Below are positions 50,786 through 59,412 of a stretch of DNA of 64,000 nucleotides, one piece after another. Position 1 is the first letter of the stretch, and every line of letters starts with the position of its first letter. The notes beneath the pieces were generated by a model. It saw nothing but the letters and a program-made list of their open reading frames with translations. It did no database searches and was not told the origin of the DNA. Position numbers and translations under genes: made by a program. This DNA is from Streptomyces misionensis (GTDB lineage: Bacteria > Actinomycetota > Actinomycetes > Streptomycetales > Streptomycetaceae). The DNA lies in NCBI RefSeq assembly GCF_900104815.1, contig NZ_FNTD01000004.1, positions 7,997,001-8,061,000 on the forward strand, given 5' to 3'.

Positions 50786-51796
50786 CTACCGGGAGCCCGC
50801 CACAGGGCGCGACTTGTAGAAGGACTCCTCCAAGTAGGCCGCGTGGTGCGGCTGGTAGGGCTCCTCCAGGTAGGCGGCCTCGTCTTCGTCGAGTTCGACG
50901 TCCACCGCGGCGACCGCGTCGGCCAGCTGGGCCGGCTTGGTGACCCCGACGATGGGCGAGGTCACCACCGGGTTGCGCATGACCCAGGCCAGGGCGACCT
51001 GGGCCGGGGACAGACCCCGCTTGCCCGCGATCTCGTGGACGCGCTCGGCCACTGCCTGGTCCTCGTCGCGGTAGAGGATCTTGCCGCCCTCGTCGGTCTC
51101 GGCACGTGCCGTGGCGGTGTCCTGGGCCCGTGTCAGCCTGCCCCGCGCGAGCGGGCTCCACGGGATCACGCCGATGCCCTGGTCGGCGCAGAGCGGGAGC
51201 ATCTCCCGCTCCGCTTCCCGGTGGATGAGGTTGTAGTGGTCCTGCATCGACACGAACCGGGTCCAGCCGTTCAGGTCGGCCAGGTACAGGGCCTTGGCGA
51301 ACTGCCAGGCGTGCATGGAAGAGGCTCCGATGTAGCGGACCTTCCCGGACCTGACCGCGTCGTGCAGCGCCTCGAGGGTTTCCTCGATCGGGGTGTCGTA
51401 GTCCCAGCGGTGGATCTGGTACAGGTCGATGTAGTCGGTCCCCAGCCGCTTCAGGGAGGCGTCGAGCTCGGTGAAGATCGCCTTGCGGGACAGCCCGGCG
51501 CCGTTCGGGCCGGGGCGCATCCGCATCCAGACCTTGGTGGAGAGAACGACCTCCTCGCGCCGGGTGAAGTCCTTGACCGCCCGGCCGACGATCTCCTCGC
51601 TGCTTCCGGCGCTGTACCCATTGGCCGTGTCGAGGAAGTTGATGCCGCTCTCAAGGGCCTTCTTGATGATGTCCCGGCTGGCGTCCGCGCCCAGCGACCA
51701 GGGTTCGCCACCCCGGTCCGGCTCGCCGAAGCTCATGCAGCCGAGGGCGATGGCGGAGACTTGCAGTCCGGTCGTTCCGAGCTTGATGTATCGCAT
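50786..51796 (-). CDS. Aldo/keto reductase
   Basis: The 336-residue (beta/alpha)8 reductase has Asp-Thr-Ala-Asn-Gly-Tyr (Asp and Tyr of the tetrad), Leu-Ser-Thr-Lys-Val-Trp (Lys) and Tyr-Gln-Ile-His-Arg-Trp-Asp (His). NADPH-binding Ser-Pro-Leu-Ala-Arg-Gly lies near 220. The C-terminus duplicates Ala-Ala-Tyr-Leu-Glu-Glu within 14 residues. The ATG has no ribosome site, but a promoter with a 19-bp spacer ends only 7 bp upstream, so the mRNA may be leaderless. A TetR gene lies just upstream on the same strand. Confidence 0.9.
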   Translation of the reverse strand: MRYIKLGTTGLQVSAIALGCMSFGEPDRGGEPWSLGADASRDIIKKALESGINFLDTANGYSAGSSEEIVGRAVKDFTRREEVVLSTKVWMRMRPGPNGAGLSRKAIFTELDASLKRLGTDYIDLYQIHRWDYDTPIEETLEALHDAVRSGKVRYIGASSMHAWQFAKALYLADLNGWTRFVSMQDHYNLIHREAEREMLPLCADQGIGVIPWSPLARGRLTRAQDTATARAETDEGGKILYRDEDQAVAERVHEIAGKRGLSPAQVALAWVMRNPVVTSPIVGVTKPAQLADAVAAVDVELDEDEAAYLEEPYQPHHAAYLEESFYKSRPVAGSR

Positions 51797-51803
51797 GCCT
51801 GCG

Positions 51804-51834
51804 AACCTAGGAGTTGGAGTGCGTTCCAACGCAA
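51804..51834 (-). promoter_or_regulatory. Promoter with 19-bp spacer and embedded palindrome (MerR-type layout)
   Basis: On the minus strand TTGCGT and TAGGTT are separated by exactly 19 bp. The inverted repeat GTTGGA-GTGCGT-TCCAAC (51813-51830) lies across the spacer. This is the hallmark arrangement of MerR-activated promoters. No merR gene is in the window. Confidence 0.5.
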
Positions 51835-51879
51835 TACGTCTCGATCCGGAATTCGTAGGCGGGGGGTACCTGTGCCCTG

Positions 51880-52551
51880 TCAGGTTCCAACCTGCTGTCG
51901 CGTCAGGTCGCGCAGTTCGTTCTCGTACAGTTCGGCCGGGTCGAATCCCATGCCGGTGAAGTGGCCTGCCAGCTCCAGGGAGAGGGCGCCGTGCAGGCGG
52001 GTCCAGAAGTGCAGGGCGAGGCGCAGGGCCGGCGGGGGAGCGGGGTGGTCGCCTGCCCACTGCCGGTGTTCGGCGAGGTGGGACTCGAACGCGGTGTCCT
52101 GTACGGCGGGCGTGGCGGGGCTTGCGACCGGTCGGGCGGCGTCCAGGAGAGCGTCCATGATCTCCGAGGCGATCTGGGTGACGTCGTCGGGTGCGTGGTA
52201 GCCGGGGACCGGTGTGCCGTAGATGAGGAAGTAGCGCTGGGGGTCGTCCAGTGCCCAGGAGCGCAGCGCGCGCCCGAGTCCGGCGAGGTCGGCGTCTGAG
52301 GCGGCCGCGGCGCGGATGGTGTCGGCGAGGCTGCGGTAGGCGTCGCGGATCAGTTCGGTGATGAGGTCGTCCCGGCTCGAGAAGTACCGGTAGAGCGCGG
52401 GACCGCTCATGCCCAGCTGCTTGGCGATGGCGTTGAGGGACAGTCCCGGCGCTCCGGCCGCGGCGATCTGCTCCCAGGCGCGCTCCTTGATCTCGGCCCT
52501 CAGCTGGGCCCGGTAGCGCTCGCGCGGGGTCTCCTTGCCCGCGATGCCCAT
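51880..52551 (-). CDS. TetR-family regulator with WHG-type C-terminal domain
   Basis: The 223-residue protein has the TetR helix-turn-helix (Leu-Ser-Leu-Asn-Ala-Ile-Ala-Lys-Gln-Leu-Gly-Met-Ser-Gly-Pro-Ala-Leu-Tyr-Arg-Tyr), then Tyr-Phe-Leu-Ile-Tyr-Gly-Thr-Pro-Val-Pro-Gly-Tyr and Trp-Thr-Arg-Leu-His-Gly near 195, which is the WHG motif. It is divergent from a zinc-type alcohol dehydrogenase/quinone oxidoreductase gene. Two related 15-bp sites lie between them, one over that gene's -10 box, so repression of the enzyme gene is likely. Confidence 0.9.
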   Translation of the reverse strand: MGIAGKETPRERYRAQLRAEIKERAWEQIAAAGAPGLSLNAIAKQLGMSGPALYRYFSSRDDLITELIRDAYRSLADTIRAAAASDADLAGLGRALRSWALDDPQRYFLIYGTPVPGYHAPDDVTQIASEIMDALLDAARPVASPATPAVQDTAFESHLAEHRQWAGDHPAPPPALRLALHFWTRLHGALSLELAGHFTGMGFDPAELYENELRDLTRQQVGT

Positions 52552-52619
52552 GTGCTCGTCCCTTCCCTGTCGTGTCCGGCGGTTCCCAGATGTCGGCGGA
52601 GCGACTCCCCCACGCTCTA

Positions 52620-52634
52620 GTTAGACCCTATTAC
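52620..52634. promoter_or_regulatory. Candidate TetR operator, site 1 (GTTAGACCCTATTAC)
   Basis: It shares the pattern GTTAGA-n3-TAT-n-AC with site 2 at 52665-52679, read from the other strand. It lies 70 bp upstream of the TetR start. Confidence 0.5.
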
Positions 52635-52642
52635 GAACACGC

Positions 52643-52672
52643 TTGACTGTCACTCTTCGGTCGAGTTATAAC
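52643..52672 (+). promoter_or_regulatory. Promoter of the oxidoreductase gene (TTGACT-18-TATAAC)
   Basis: A near-consensus vegetative promoter, unusual in this high-G+C sequence, ends 53 bp before the oxidoreductase ATG. Its -10 overlaps operator site 2. Confidence 0.65.
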
Positions 52673-52679
52673 CTCTAAC
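52665..52679. promoter_or_regulatory. Candidate TetR operator, site 2 (GTTATAACCTCTAAC)
   Basis: Its reverse complement GTTAGAGGTTATAAC matches site 1 at 11 of 15 positions. It overlaps the -10 box of the rightward promoter. Confidence 0.5.
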
Positions 52680-52725
52680 GAAAGAGCCAGCCATTAACTG
52701 ACTGGTCGAGTCGAGGGAGGACGTC

Positions 52726-53757
52726 ATGAACGCCGCTGCGATGGTCGAGGTCGTGCTGCCGGGCAAGGTCGAGCCGGAAGGGCTCCAGGTGCGCCAGGGC
52801 GCCGTTCCGGCTCCCGGGCCGGGCCAGGTCGTAATCCGGATGGAGGCGACCGGTGTCTCCTTCGCGGAACAGCAGATGCGCCGCGGCCGCTACTACGACC
52901 AGCCGCCCTTCCCGTTCGTCCCCGGCTACGACGTGGTCGGCATCGTGGCGGAGACCGGCGAGGGTGTCGATGCGGGTCTGGCAGGCACCCGGGTGGCCGC
53001 CCTGCTGAAGGTCGGTGGCTGGGCCAGTCACGTGGTCGTCGACGCCGCCGACCTGGTGCGGGTCCCGGACGGGATCGGCGCGGCGGAGGCGGAGACCCTG
53101 GTGATCAACGGCATCACGGCCTGGCAGATGCTGCACCGCAAGGCCCGCGTCCGTGCCGGACAGACCGTCCTGGTGCACGGCGCGAACGGAGGGGTCGGCT
53201 CGGTCCTGGTCCAACTCGCCCACGCCGCCGGCGCGAAGGTGATCGGCACCGCGTCGGCACGCCACCACGCCGCCCTGCGCGCACAGGGAGTGACGCCGGT
53301 CGACTACCGTACCGACGACGTCCCCGCCCGCGTCCGCCAGCTCGCACCGCACGGCGTGGACGCCGTCTTCGACCACGTCGGCGGCCGTGGCATCGTCGAC
53401 TCCTGGCGCCTGCTCGCGCCCGGCGGCACGCTCGTCTCCTACGGCAGCGCCTCCACTCGCGACGACGAGGGCTCCAAGCAGTGGCCGGTGCTCAAGCTGC
53501 TCGGCCGCGTCTGGCTGTGGAACACGCTGCCCAACCGCCGCCGCGCCTACTTCTTCAACGTCTGGGCCGGCCGTGCCCTGTCCAAGAACCGGTTCCGCGC
53601 CCGGCTGCGCACCGACCTCACCCAGGTGTTCGAAGCCCTCCAGCGGGGCGAGATCACCGCCCGGATCGCGGCCGAACTGCCCCTCAGCGAGGTCGCGGAG
53701 GCGATGCGACTCGCCGAGTCCGGCACCGTCGCCGGAAAGGTCGTGCTGCACGCCTGA
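52726..53757 (+). CDS. Medium-chain NADP-dependent oxidoreductase (quinone oxidoreductase-like)
   Basis: The 343-residue protein has the GroES-like N-terminal domain (Val-Pro-Gly-Tyr-Asp-Val-Val-Gly-Ile-Val near 65) and a Rossmann domain with Val-His-Gly-Ala-Asn-Gly-Gly-Val-Gly-Ser. It lacks the Cys set of zinc alcohol dehydrogenases, so it is a zinc-free quinone/enone reductase. GGGAGGA precedes the ATG. It is divergent from a TetR regulator and has a strong regulated promoter. It probably detoxifies quinones or enals. Confidence 0.9.
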   Translation: MNAAAMVEVVLPGKVEPEGLQVRQGAVPAPGPGQVVIRMEATGVSFAEQQMRRGRYYDQPPFPFVPGYDVVGIVAETGEGVDAGLAGTRVAALLKVGGWASHVVVDAADLVRVPDGIGAAEAETLVINGITAWQMLHRKARVRAGQTVLVHGANGGVGSVLVQLAHAAGAKVIGTASARHHAALRAQGVTPVDYRTDDVPARVRQLAPHGVDAVFDHVGGRGIVDSWRLLAPGGTLVSYGSASTRDDEGSKQWPVLKLLGRVWLWNTLPNRRRAYFFNVWAGRALSKNRFRARLRTDLTQVFEALQRGEITARIAAELPLSEVAEAMRLAESGTVAGKVVLHA

Positions 53758-53863
53758 CGCATGACACACCAGCCCGCCCACGCATCCCCGACGGCCGCTC
53801 TCGGGCCCCCGCCGAGCTGCCCTCGCACCCCCTCCCGGTCACGGCGCGAACACCCTCAAGAGA

Positions 53864-53887
53864 CCCGGCCCTGGTCAGGAGGCCGGG
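53864..53887. terminator. Hairpin between convergent oxidoreductase and LysR genes
   Basis: CCCGGCC pairs with GGCCGGG across a 10-nt loop that contains the LysR stop codon. Confidence 0.5.
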
Positions 53888-54750
53888 GCGGTCAGCACGG
53901 CCTTGGCAGCCAGACGGAGATTCCTGATCATCGGATTCGGGTCCCCCTTGCGGCTGACCATGACGACCCGGCTGGGAGGCGCGCCCTCGACCGGGACGGT
54001 GAGGAGGTCGGGCCGCAGCGAGCTGCGCCGATCGCCGACCGGCAGCACGGCGATCGCCCCGCCGCTCGCGACGAGTTCGAGCTTGTCCTCGTAGCTCTCG
54101 ACCGTAGGCACGTCGGCCCCGAGGACCCGGTAGGAAGTCCAGTCCGCGGTCTCGAACGCGCACGGCATCACCACTTCGCCGGCCAGTTCCTCCGCGGTCA
54201 CCGACGCGCGGCCGGCCAGGGGATGGCCGCGCGGGACCACGAGCACCCGGGGCTCCTCGTACAGCGGGGTGGTGGACACGTCGTCGTCGGCGAGCGGCAG
54301 CGGGGCCCGCGCGATCAGCGCGTCGACGCGCTTGTCGGACAGTGCCCCGACGTCGCGGCAGCTCAGATGCCGGGTGGTGATCTCGGCGTCGGGGTAACGG
54401 CGGCGCAGTTCCCGCACGGCGGAAGTGATCACCAGGTCTTCGACGTAGCCGATGGCGATTCGATCGCTCTGGGCTTGTTCACGGACGGCCAGCTCGGCCT
54501 GGCGGGCGGCCCGCAGCAGGGCTTCGGCCCGCGGGAGGAACGTCTGGCCGGCCGGAGTGAGCCGGGTGCCCTGAGGGGTGCGGTCCAGCAGCCGTGTGCC
54601 GAGATATTTCTCGAGCCGTTGGATCTGACGGCTCAGCGCCGGCTGGGCCACGTGCAGGTCGGCGGCGGCCCGGCCGAAGTGCCGGTGTGCCGCCACCACG
54701 GTGAAGTAGCGCACGAGCCGCAGTTCCAGATCCTGTCCGAGGTCGTTCAC
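53875..54750 (-). CDS. LysR-family transcriptional regulator
   Basis: The 291-residue protein has the LysR helix-turn-helix (Tyr-Phe-Thr-Val-Val-Ala...His-Phe-Gly-Arg-Ala-Ala-Ala-Asp-Leu-His-Val-Ala-Gln-Pro-Ala-Leu-Ser) and a full effector domain, so it is intact, in contrast to the remnant at 24 kb. GTG at 54750 fits the family start (Asp-Leu-Glu-Leu-Arg-Leu-Val-Arg-Tyr-Phe). It is divergent from the next reductase gene, and the palindrome between them is a candidate binding site. Confidence 0.92.
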   Translation of the reverse strand: MNDLGQDLELRLVRYFTVVAAHRHFGRAAADLHVAQPALSRQIQRLEKYLGTRLLDRTPQGTRLTPAGQTFLPRAEALLRAARQAELAVREQAQSDRIAIGYVEDLVITSAVRELRRRYPDAEITTRHLSCRDVGALSDKRVDALIARAPLPLADDDVSTTPLYEEPRVLVVPRGHPLAGRASVTAEELAGEVVMPCAFETADWTSYRVLGADVPTVESYEDKLELVASGGAIAVLPVGDRRSSLRPDLLTVPVEGAPPSRVVMVSRKGDPNPMIRNLRLAAKAVLTAPAS

Positions 54751-54786
54751 CCGTGCAGGATACGCGTCATGCCGTTTCGGAATGAT

Positions 54787-54802
54787 CCGGTTGCCGAACC
54801 GG
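54787..54802. promoter_or_regulatory. Palindrome CCGGTT-GCCG-AACCGG in the LysR/reductase intergenic region
   Basis: A perfect 6-4-6 inverted repeat lies 37 bp from the LysR start and 71 bp from the reductase start. It is placed as a LysR binding site. Confidence 0.5.
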
Positions 54803-54872
54803 TCTTGGACGGGCATGACGTCCTGGGCCTTGACTGAAGGAGCAACGTTTCCCCGAGAGAGCGGCAGGCGCG

Positions 54873-55871
54873 ATGAAGGCGATCCAGATCCACGAAGCGG
54901 GCGGTCCGGAAGTTCTGCGGTACGACGAGGTGCCGGTTCCCGAGATCGGCCCGGGCGACGTACTCGTCCGGGTGCACGCGGCGGGCGTCAACCCGCCGGA
55001 CTGGTACCTGCGTGAGGGGATGAAGGTCATGCCGGCCGAGATGAGGCCGGCGCTGGAGTTCCCCCTTGTCCCCGGATCGGACATGTCGGGCGTGGTCGAG
55101 GCGGTCGCTCCCGACGTGCAAGGGTTCGCTGTCGGTGACGAGGTCTTCGGCATGCTGCGCTTCCCCGGATTCGACGGCCGGACGTACGCCCAGTACGTGG
55201 CCGCGCCGGCTTCCGACCTGGCGCACAAGCCGGCCGGTATCGACCACGTGCAGGCGGCCGGGGCGCCGATGGCCGTGCTGACCGCGTGGCAGTACCTGAT
55301 CGATCTCGGCCACGACGTGCCGTCTCCTTTCACCGGCCGGGTGCACCAGCCGGTGCCCATCAAGCCGGGGATGACCGTGCTGGTCAACGGGGCCGCCGGT
55401 GGAGTGGGCCACTTCGCGGTGCAACTGGCGAAATGGAAGGAGGCCCACGTCATCGCGGTGGCCTCAAGCCGGCACGAGCAGTTCCTGCGCGAACTCGGCG
55501 CCGACGAGTTCATCGACTACACCACGACGCGGGCCGAGGACGTGGTCAGCGGTGTCGACCTGGTGGTCGACACCGTCGGCGGCCCAGCCGGCTCCCGCTT
55601 CCTGACCGTTCTCAAGCGCGGAGGCACCGTGCTTCCGGTGTTCTTCGCCCAGTACGACCCGGAAGAGACGGCGCGTCTGGGCATCAACGTCTCGAACATC
55701 CAGGTGCGTTCCAACGGCCCCCAACTCGCCGAGATCGGCAGCCTGTTCAACGAGGGCAGGCTGCGGACCGGGGTGGACAGCACCTACCCGCTGGCCGAGG
55801 CGGAACGCGCGCACACGCGAGCCGCGCAGGGACACATCCAAGGCAAGATCGTACTGACGGTGGCCTCCTGA
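54873..55871 (+). CDS. Zinc-free medium-chain dehydrogenase/reductase (quinone oxidoreductase-like)
   Basis: The 332-residue protein starts Met-Lys-Ala-Ile-Gln-Ile-His-Glu-Ala-Gly-Gly-Pro-Glu and has the GroES-like domain (Val-Pro-Gly-Ser-Asp-Met-Ser-Gly-Val-Val). The Rossmann motif is Val-Asn-Gly-Ala-Ala-Gly-Gly-Val-Gly-His, followed by Asp-Leu-Val-Val-Asp-Thr-Val-Gly-Gly. No zinc ligands are seen. It resembles NADPH:quinone reductases and enoyl reductases. LysR control is likely. It is a distant paralogue of the enzyme at 52726-53757. Confidence 0.9.
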   Translation: MKAIQIHEAGGPEVLRYDEVPVPEIGPGDVLVRVHAAGVNPPDWYLREGMKVMPAEMRPALEFPLVPGSDMSGVVEAVAPDVQGFAVGDEVFGMLRFPGFDGRTYAQYVAAPASDLAHKPAGIDHVQAAGAPMAVLTAWQYLIDLGHDVPSPFTGRVHQPVPIKPGMTVLVNGAAGGVGHFAVQLAKWKEAHVIAVASSRHEQFLRELGADEFIDYTTTRAEDVVSGVDLVVDTVGGPAGSRFLTVLKRGGTVLPVFFAQYDPEETARLGINVSNIQVRSNGPQLAEIGSLFNEGRLRTGVDSTYPLAEAERAHTRAAQGHIQGKIVLTVAS

Positions 55872-55992
55872 TCGCCGGACCAGCGTCACGGAGAAGCACC
55901 CGGGAAGACCGTGACGGAGCGGGCTGACCTCCAGACAGTGCAAGGGACCGGTGCCCGCCATCGCCGGCGGCTCGGTGGGTGCGTGCTGGGCG

Positions 55993-58551
55993 TCAGGTGT
56001 TCGCGGCTGCCTCCAAGGGGCTCAGCGCGGCTGCCCGGCGGGCGGGGACGGCAGCGGCGAGGGTGCCGGTGGCGAGAGAGAGCAGCGCCACCAGGAGGAG
56101 GGTGCCCCAGGGCAGGATCAGGGTGTACTGGTCGATGGCGCCGTTGGCGAGGGAGCCGACGGCCCAGGCGCCGAACAGGCCGCCCGCCAGGCCGAGGAGA
56201 GTTCCGTAACCGGCGACGGTCAGGGCCTCCAGGCGGATCATGCGGCGGACGCCGGCGCGGTCCATGCCGAGTGCGCGCAGCGCACCGATCTCGCGGGTGC
56301 GTTCGGCGACGGACATGGCCAGCGTGTTCACGATGCCGAGCGCGCTGATGACGACGCCGATGCCGAGCATGCCGTACATCACGTCCAGCAGGTCGCCCAT
56401 GGTGCCGGCCGCCTCGCGGACGAGCTGCTGCCGGTCCTGGACCTTGAGGAGCGGGTTGTTGCCGGCCGCGGTGCGCAGCCGGTTCTCCAGCGCCGCCGTC
56501 GCCGGGCCGTCGGTGCGCAGGAGCACGCGCTGGACGGAGCCGGGCAGGAAGCTGTTCGCCGCGACCTCGCCGCGGCTGCCGAGCGCGTCACGGGCGACGG
56601 GGTTGTCCTTGTAGACGCCCACGACCTCGTACGAGGCGGGCTTGCCCGCGTGGCCCAGCTGGACGTTCAGGCGACCGCCGGTGGCCACCCCGCTCTCCCG
56701 GGCGAGGGTGGCCGAGACGGCGATCCGGCCCGGCGCCAGGTCTTCGGCGGAGCCGGAGACGAAGTCGAGCTTCATGGTGTCGCGCACGGTGGCGGGGTCG
56801 ACGCCGGAGATCTGCCGCACGCCGCTGCCGGTGAACAGGGTCGAGTCGGCGATCGGGTGCGCGGCACGTACGCCGGAGGTGCCGGCCAGTCGTCGTGCGG
56901 CATCGGGGTCGATGCCCGTCATGGTGGAGCGGGTGCTGACGACGTAGTCGGCGCCGAGCCCGGCCGCGGCCTGGCGGTCGAGAGCCTGTGCGGTGGAGTG
57001 TCCGATGACGGCGAGGCCGGTGACGAGGCCGGTACTGATCAGCAGGGTGGCGGCGGTGGCCGCGGTACGACGCGGGTCGCGCAGGGCATTCTCGCGGGCG
57101 AGGCGGCCGGTGACGCCGAAGCGCCCGGTCAGCCGCCCGGTCAGCCGGATCACCGGGGCGGCGAGCAGGGGCGCGAGCACGATCAGGGCGGTGGCGAGCA
57201 GGCCGCAGCCGGCCATCGCGTCGCGCAGGTTCTCCTCCGAGGCGTCCTCCGCGCCGCTGAGCGAGATCAGCCAGCCGGCGCCGAGCACCAGCAGCCCCAG
57301 GCCCATCGTGCCGCGCAAGCGGAACCGCTGTGCCGCAGGCGGCTGCTCTGCCGACCGCATGGCCTCCATGGGCGAGGTCCTGGCGGCCAGCCGGGAGGGC
57401 AGCCACGCGGCGAGCACGGTGACGCCGACGCCCACGCCGAGCGCCGCCGCGACCGAGCGCGGGCCGATCACCAGGGGGCCGCTGGGCAGGACATGGGCGC
57501 CGCCGAGGACGTGGGGGAGCACCGCCGCGATGCCGAGCCCGAGCAGCAAGCCCGCCACCGAGGCGGCCAGGCCGACCAGCAGGGCCTCCAGGAGGACGGA
57601 GCGCGACACCTGGCGCCGCGAGGCGCCGATCGCCCGGAGCAGCGCGGTTTCGCGGGTGCGCCGTTTCACGAGCATGGTGAAGGTGTTGACGATGAGGAAC
57701 GAGCCGATGAAGAGGGAGACCCCGGCGAAGACCATCGGCACCTTCTCGTAGCCGCGGGTCAGGGTGTCGACGAGGATGGCCTGCTGGGCTGCCTGGGCCT
57801 GGCCCGTGGTGGCCTCGGCGCGGTCGGCGGGCAGCACGGCCGTGACCCGGTCGGCGAGTTCGGACGCGGTCGTTCCGGGGGAGGCGGTCAGGTCGATGCC
57901 GGTGTAGTGACCGGGGGCGGCGAACAGCTTCTGGGCGGTGGCCTTGTCGAAGAGGACGAGCGTGCCGCCGGCGGTGACGCGGGTGTCGTCGGTGGTCACG
58001 ATGCCGACCAGCCGCTTGGTCATGACAGGGCCGTCCGTGGCCAGGGTGATGGTGTCGCCGAGCCGGAAGCGGCCCGCGGCGGCGGTTTCGCCGTCCACGG
58101 CGATCTCGCCGCTGTTCGCGGGGGCGCGGCCCTCGTCCAGTGGGTAGCGGTTGTCCTTGCCGTTCCGGGCCGGTACGTACGCTCCGGCCAGGTTCGACCA
58201 GGCTCGGTCGGCCCGCAGGGGGGTGCCGTCCGCCGCGTTCAGGGTGGCCGAGCCGTCGACCGACGGGCGTACGGCGGCGACGCCGGGCAGGCGGGCGAGT
58301 TTCGCGACGAGCGCGTCGTCGAGCACGCCGGTCCCGGACCCGTCGTCCGTACCGGGTGCGGGGGCCTTGTCGGTCACGGTGACGTCGACTCCCGCGAAGG
58401 TCTTCGACGCGGCGGCCCGGTGGGCGGCGGCGGTGGAGTCCGCGAAGACGAGGGTGCCGCTGACGAACGCGACGCCCAGGCAGACGGCAAGGACGGTCAT
58501 GACCAGCCGGGCCTTGTGGGCCAGGAGGTTGCGCAGGGTTGTTCTCAGCAT
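55993..58551 (-). CDS. FtsX/MacB-type ABC transporter permease
   Basis: The 852-residue permease has an N-terminal helix (about 17-38), a large extracytoplasmic domain, three helices near 265-375, a second set near 430-500, another large periplasmic-side domain and three final helices (about 720-840). Both halves end in FtsX-type helices (Thr-Arg-Glu-Thr-Ala-Leu-Leu-Arg-Ala-Ile-Gly-Ala and Thr-Arg-Glu-Ile-Gly-Ala-Leu-Arg-Ala-Leu-Gly). Such systems move antibiotics, lipids or peptides or act mechanically on the envelope. The ATPase gene lies 87 bp upstream and a two-component system further upstream. Confidence 0.92.
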   Translation of the reverse strand: MLRTTLRNLLAHKARLVMTVLAVCLGVAFVSGTLVFADSTAAAHRAAASKTFAGVDVTVTDKAPAPGTDDGSGTGVLDDALVAKLARLPGVAAVRPSVDGSATLNAADGTPLRADRAWSNLAGAYVPARNGKDNRYPLDEGRAPANSGEIAVDGETAAAGRFRLGDTITLATDGPVMTKRLVGIVTTDDTRVTAGGTLVLFDKATAQKLFAAPGHYTGIDLTASPGTTASELADRVTAVLPADRAEATTGQAQAAQQAILVDTLTRGYEKVPMVFAGVSLFIGSFLIVNTFTMLVKRRTRETALLRAIGASRRQVSRSVLLEALLVGLAASVAGLLLGLGIAAVLPHVLGGAHVLPSGPLVIGPRSVAAALGVGVGVTVLAAWLPSRLAARTSPMEAMRSAEQPPAAQRFRLRGTMGLGLLVLGAGWLISLSGAEDASEENLRDAMAGCGLLATALIVLAPLLAAPVIRLTGRLTGRFGVTGRLARENALRDPRRTAATAATLLISTGLVTGLAVIGHSTAQALDRQAAAGLGADYVVSTRSTMTGIDPDAARRLAGTSGVRAAHPIADSTLFTGSGVRQISGVDPATVRDTMKLDFVSGSAEDLAPGRIAVSATLARESGVATGGRLNVQLGHAGKPASYEVVGVYKDNPVARDALGSRGEVAANSFLPGSVQRVLLRTDGPATAALENRLRTAAGNNPLLKVQDRQQLVREAAGTMGDLLDVMYGMLGIGVVISALGIVNTLAMSVAERTREIGALRALGMDRAGVRRMIRLEALTVAGYGTLLGLAGGLFGAWAVGSLANGAIDQYTLILPWGTLLLVALLSLATGTLAAAVPARRAAALSPLEAAANT

Positions 58552-58638
58552 GAGTCGTGGAGACTTTCCAGGGGGTTCCGTTGATGTCCGGGAAGGCGGA
58601 AACCTTCCCGGGCGGGGCCAGGGGGGGGGTGGCTCGGC

Positions 58639-59412
58639 TCAGCGGACGTGGGAGCGGGAGCCCAGGCTCTTCATCAGGTCGAGGACGCGGTGTGGGGTGG
58701 GCCGCGACATCTCCTCGACGAGGCGCCCGTCGGAGAGGAACACGACGCGGTCGGCGTAGCCGGCGGCCACCGGGTCGTGGGTGACCATGACCACGGTCTG
58801 GCCCAGGTCGCGCACCGAGTCACGCAGGAAGCCGAGGACTTCTGCGCCGGAGCGCGAGTCGAGGTTGCCGGTGGGTTCGTCGCCGAAGACGATCGCCGGG
58901 CGCGAGGCCAGCGCCCGGGCGACGGCGACGCGCTGCTGCTGGCCGCCGGACAGTTGGGCGGGCCGGTGGCCGAGCCGGTCGGAGAGGCCGACCATGGAGA
59001 CGACCCGGTCCAGCCACTCACGGTCGGGGCGGCGGCCGGCGATGTCCATCGGCAGGGTGATGTTCTCGAGCGCGGTCAGCGTCGGCAGCAGGTTGAACGC
59101 CTGGAAGACGAACCCGATGCGGTCCCGGCGCAGTTGCGTGAGCTGCCGGTCCTTGAGGCGGGCGAGTTCGGTGGTGCCGACGCGCACCGATCCGGACGTG
59201 GGGGAGTCGAGTCCGGCGGCGCAGTGCATCAGGGTGGACTTGCCGCAGCCCGACGGGCCCATGATCGCGGTGAACTCGGCCTCCCGGAAGGCGATGCTGA
59301 CCCGGTCCAGGGCGACCACCCGGGTGTCGCCGCTGCCGTAGACCTTGGACAGGTCGGTGGTCGCGGCCGCGATGCCGGTCGTCGGGTGCGGCGGCAGGAG
59401 GTCGGCGGTCAT
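58639..59412 (-). CDS. ABC transporter ATP-binding protein (LolD/MacB type)
   Basis: The 257-residue ATPase has Walker A Gly-Pro-Ser-Gly-Cys-Gly-Lys-Ser-Thr, Q-loop Phe-Val-Phe-Gln-Ala-Phe-Asn-Leu-Leu, signature Leu-Ser-Gly-Gly-Gln-Gln-Gln-Arg, Walker B Ile-Val-Phe-Gly-Asp-Glu-Pro-Thr-Gly-Asn-Leu and switch Val-Thr-His-Asp. AGGAG lies 6 nt before the ATG at 59412. It pairs with the FtsX-type permease downstream. Confidence 0.95.
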   Translation of the reverse strand: MTADLLPPHPTTGIAAATTDLSKVYGSGDTRVVALDRVSIAFREAEFTAIMGPSGCGKSTLMHCAAGLDSPTSGSVRVGTTELARLKDRQLTQLRRDRIGFVFQAFNLLPTLTALENITLPMDIAGRRPDREWLDRVVSMVGLSDRLGHRPAQLSGGQQQRVAVARALASRPAIVFGDEPTGNLDSRSGAEVLGFLRDSVRDLGQTVVMVTHDPVAAGYADRVVFLSDGRLVEEMSRPTPHRVLDLMKSLGSRSHVR

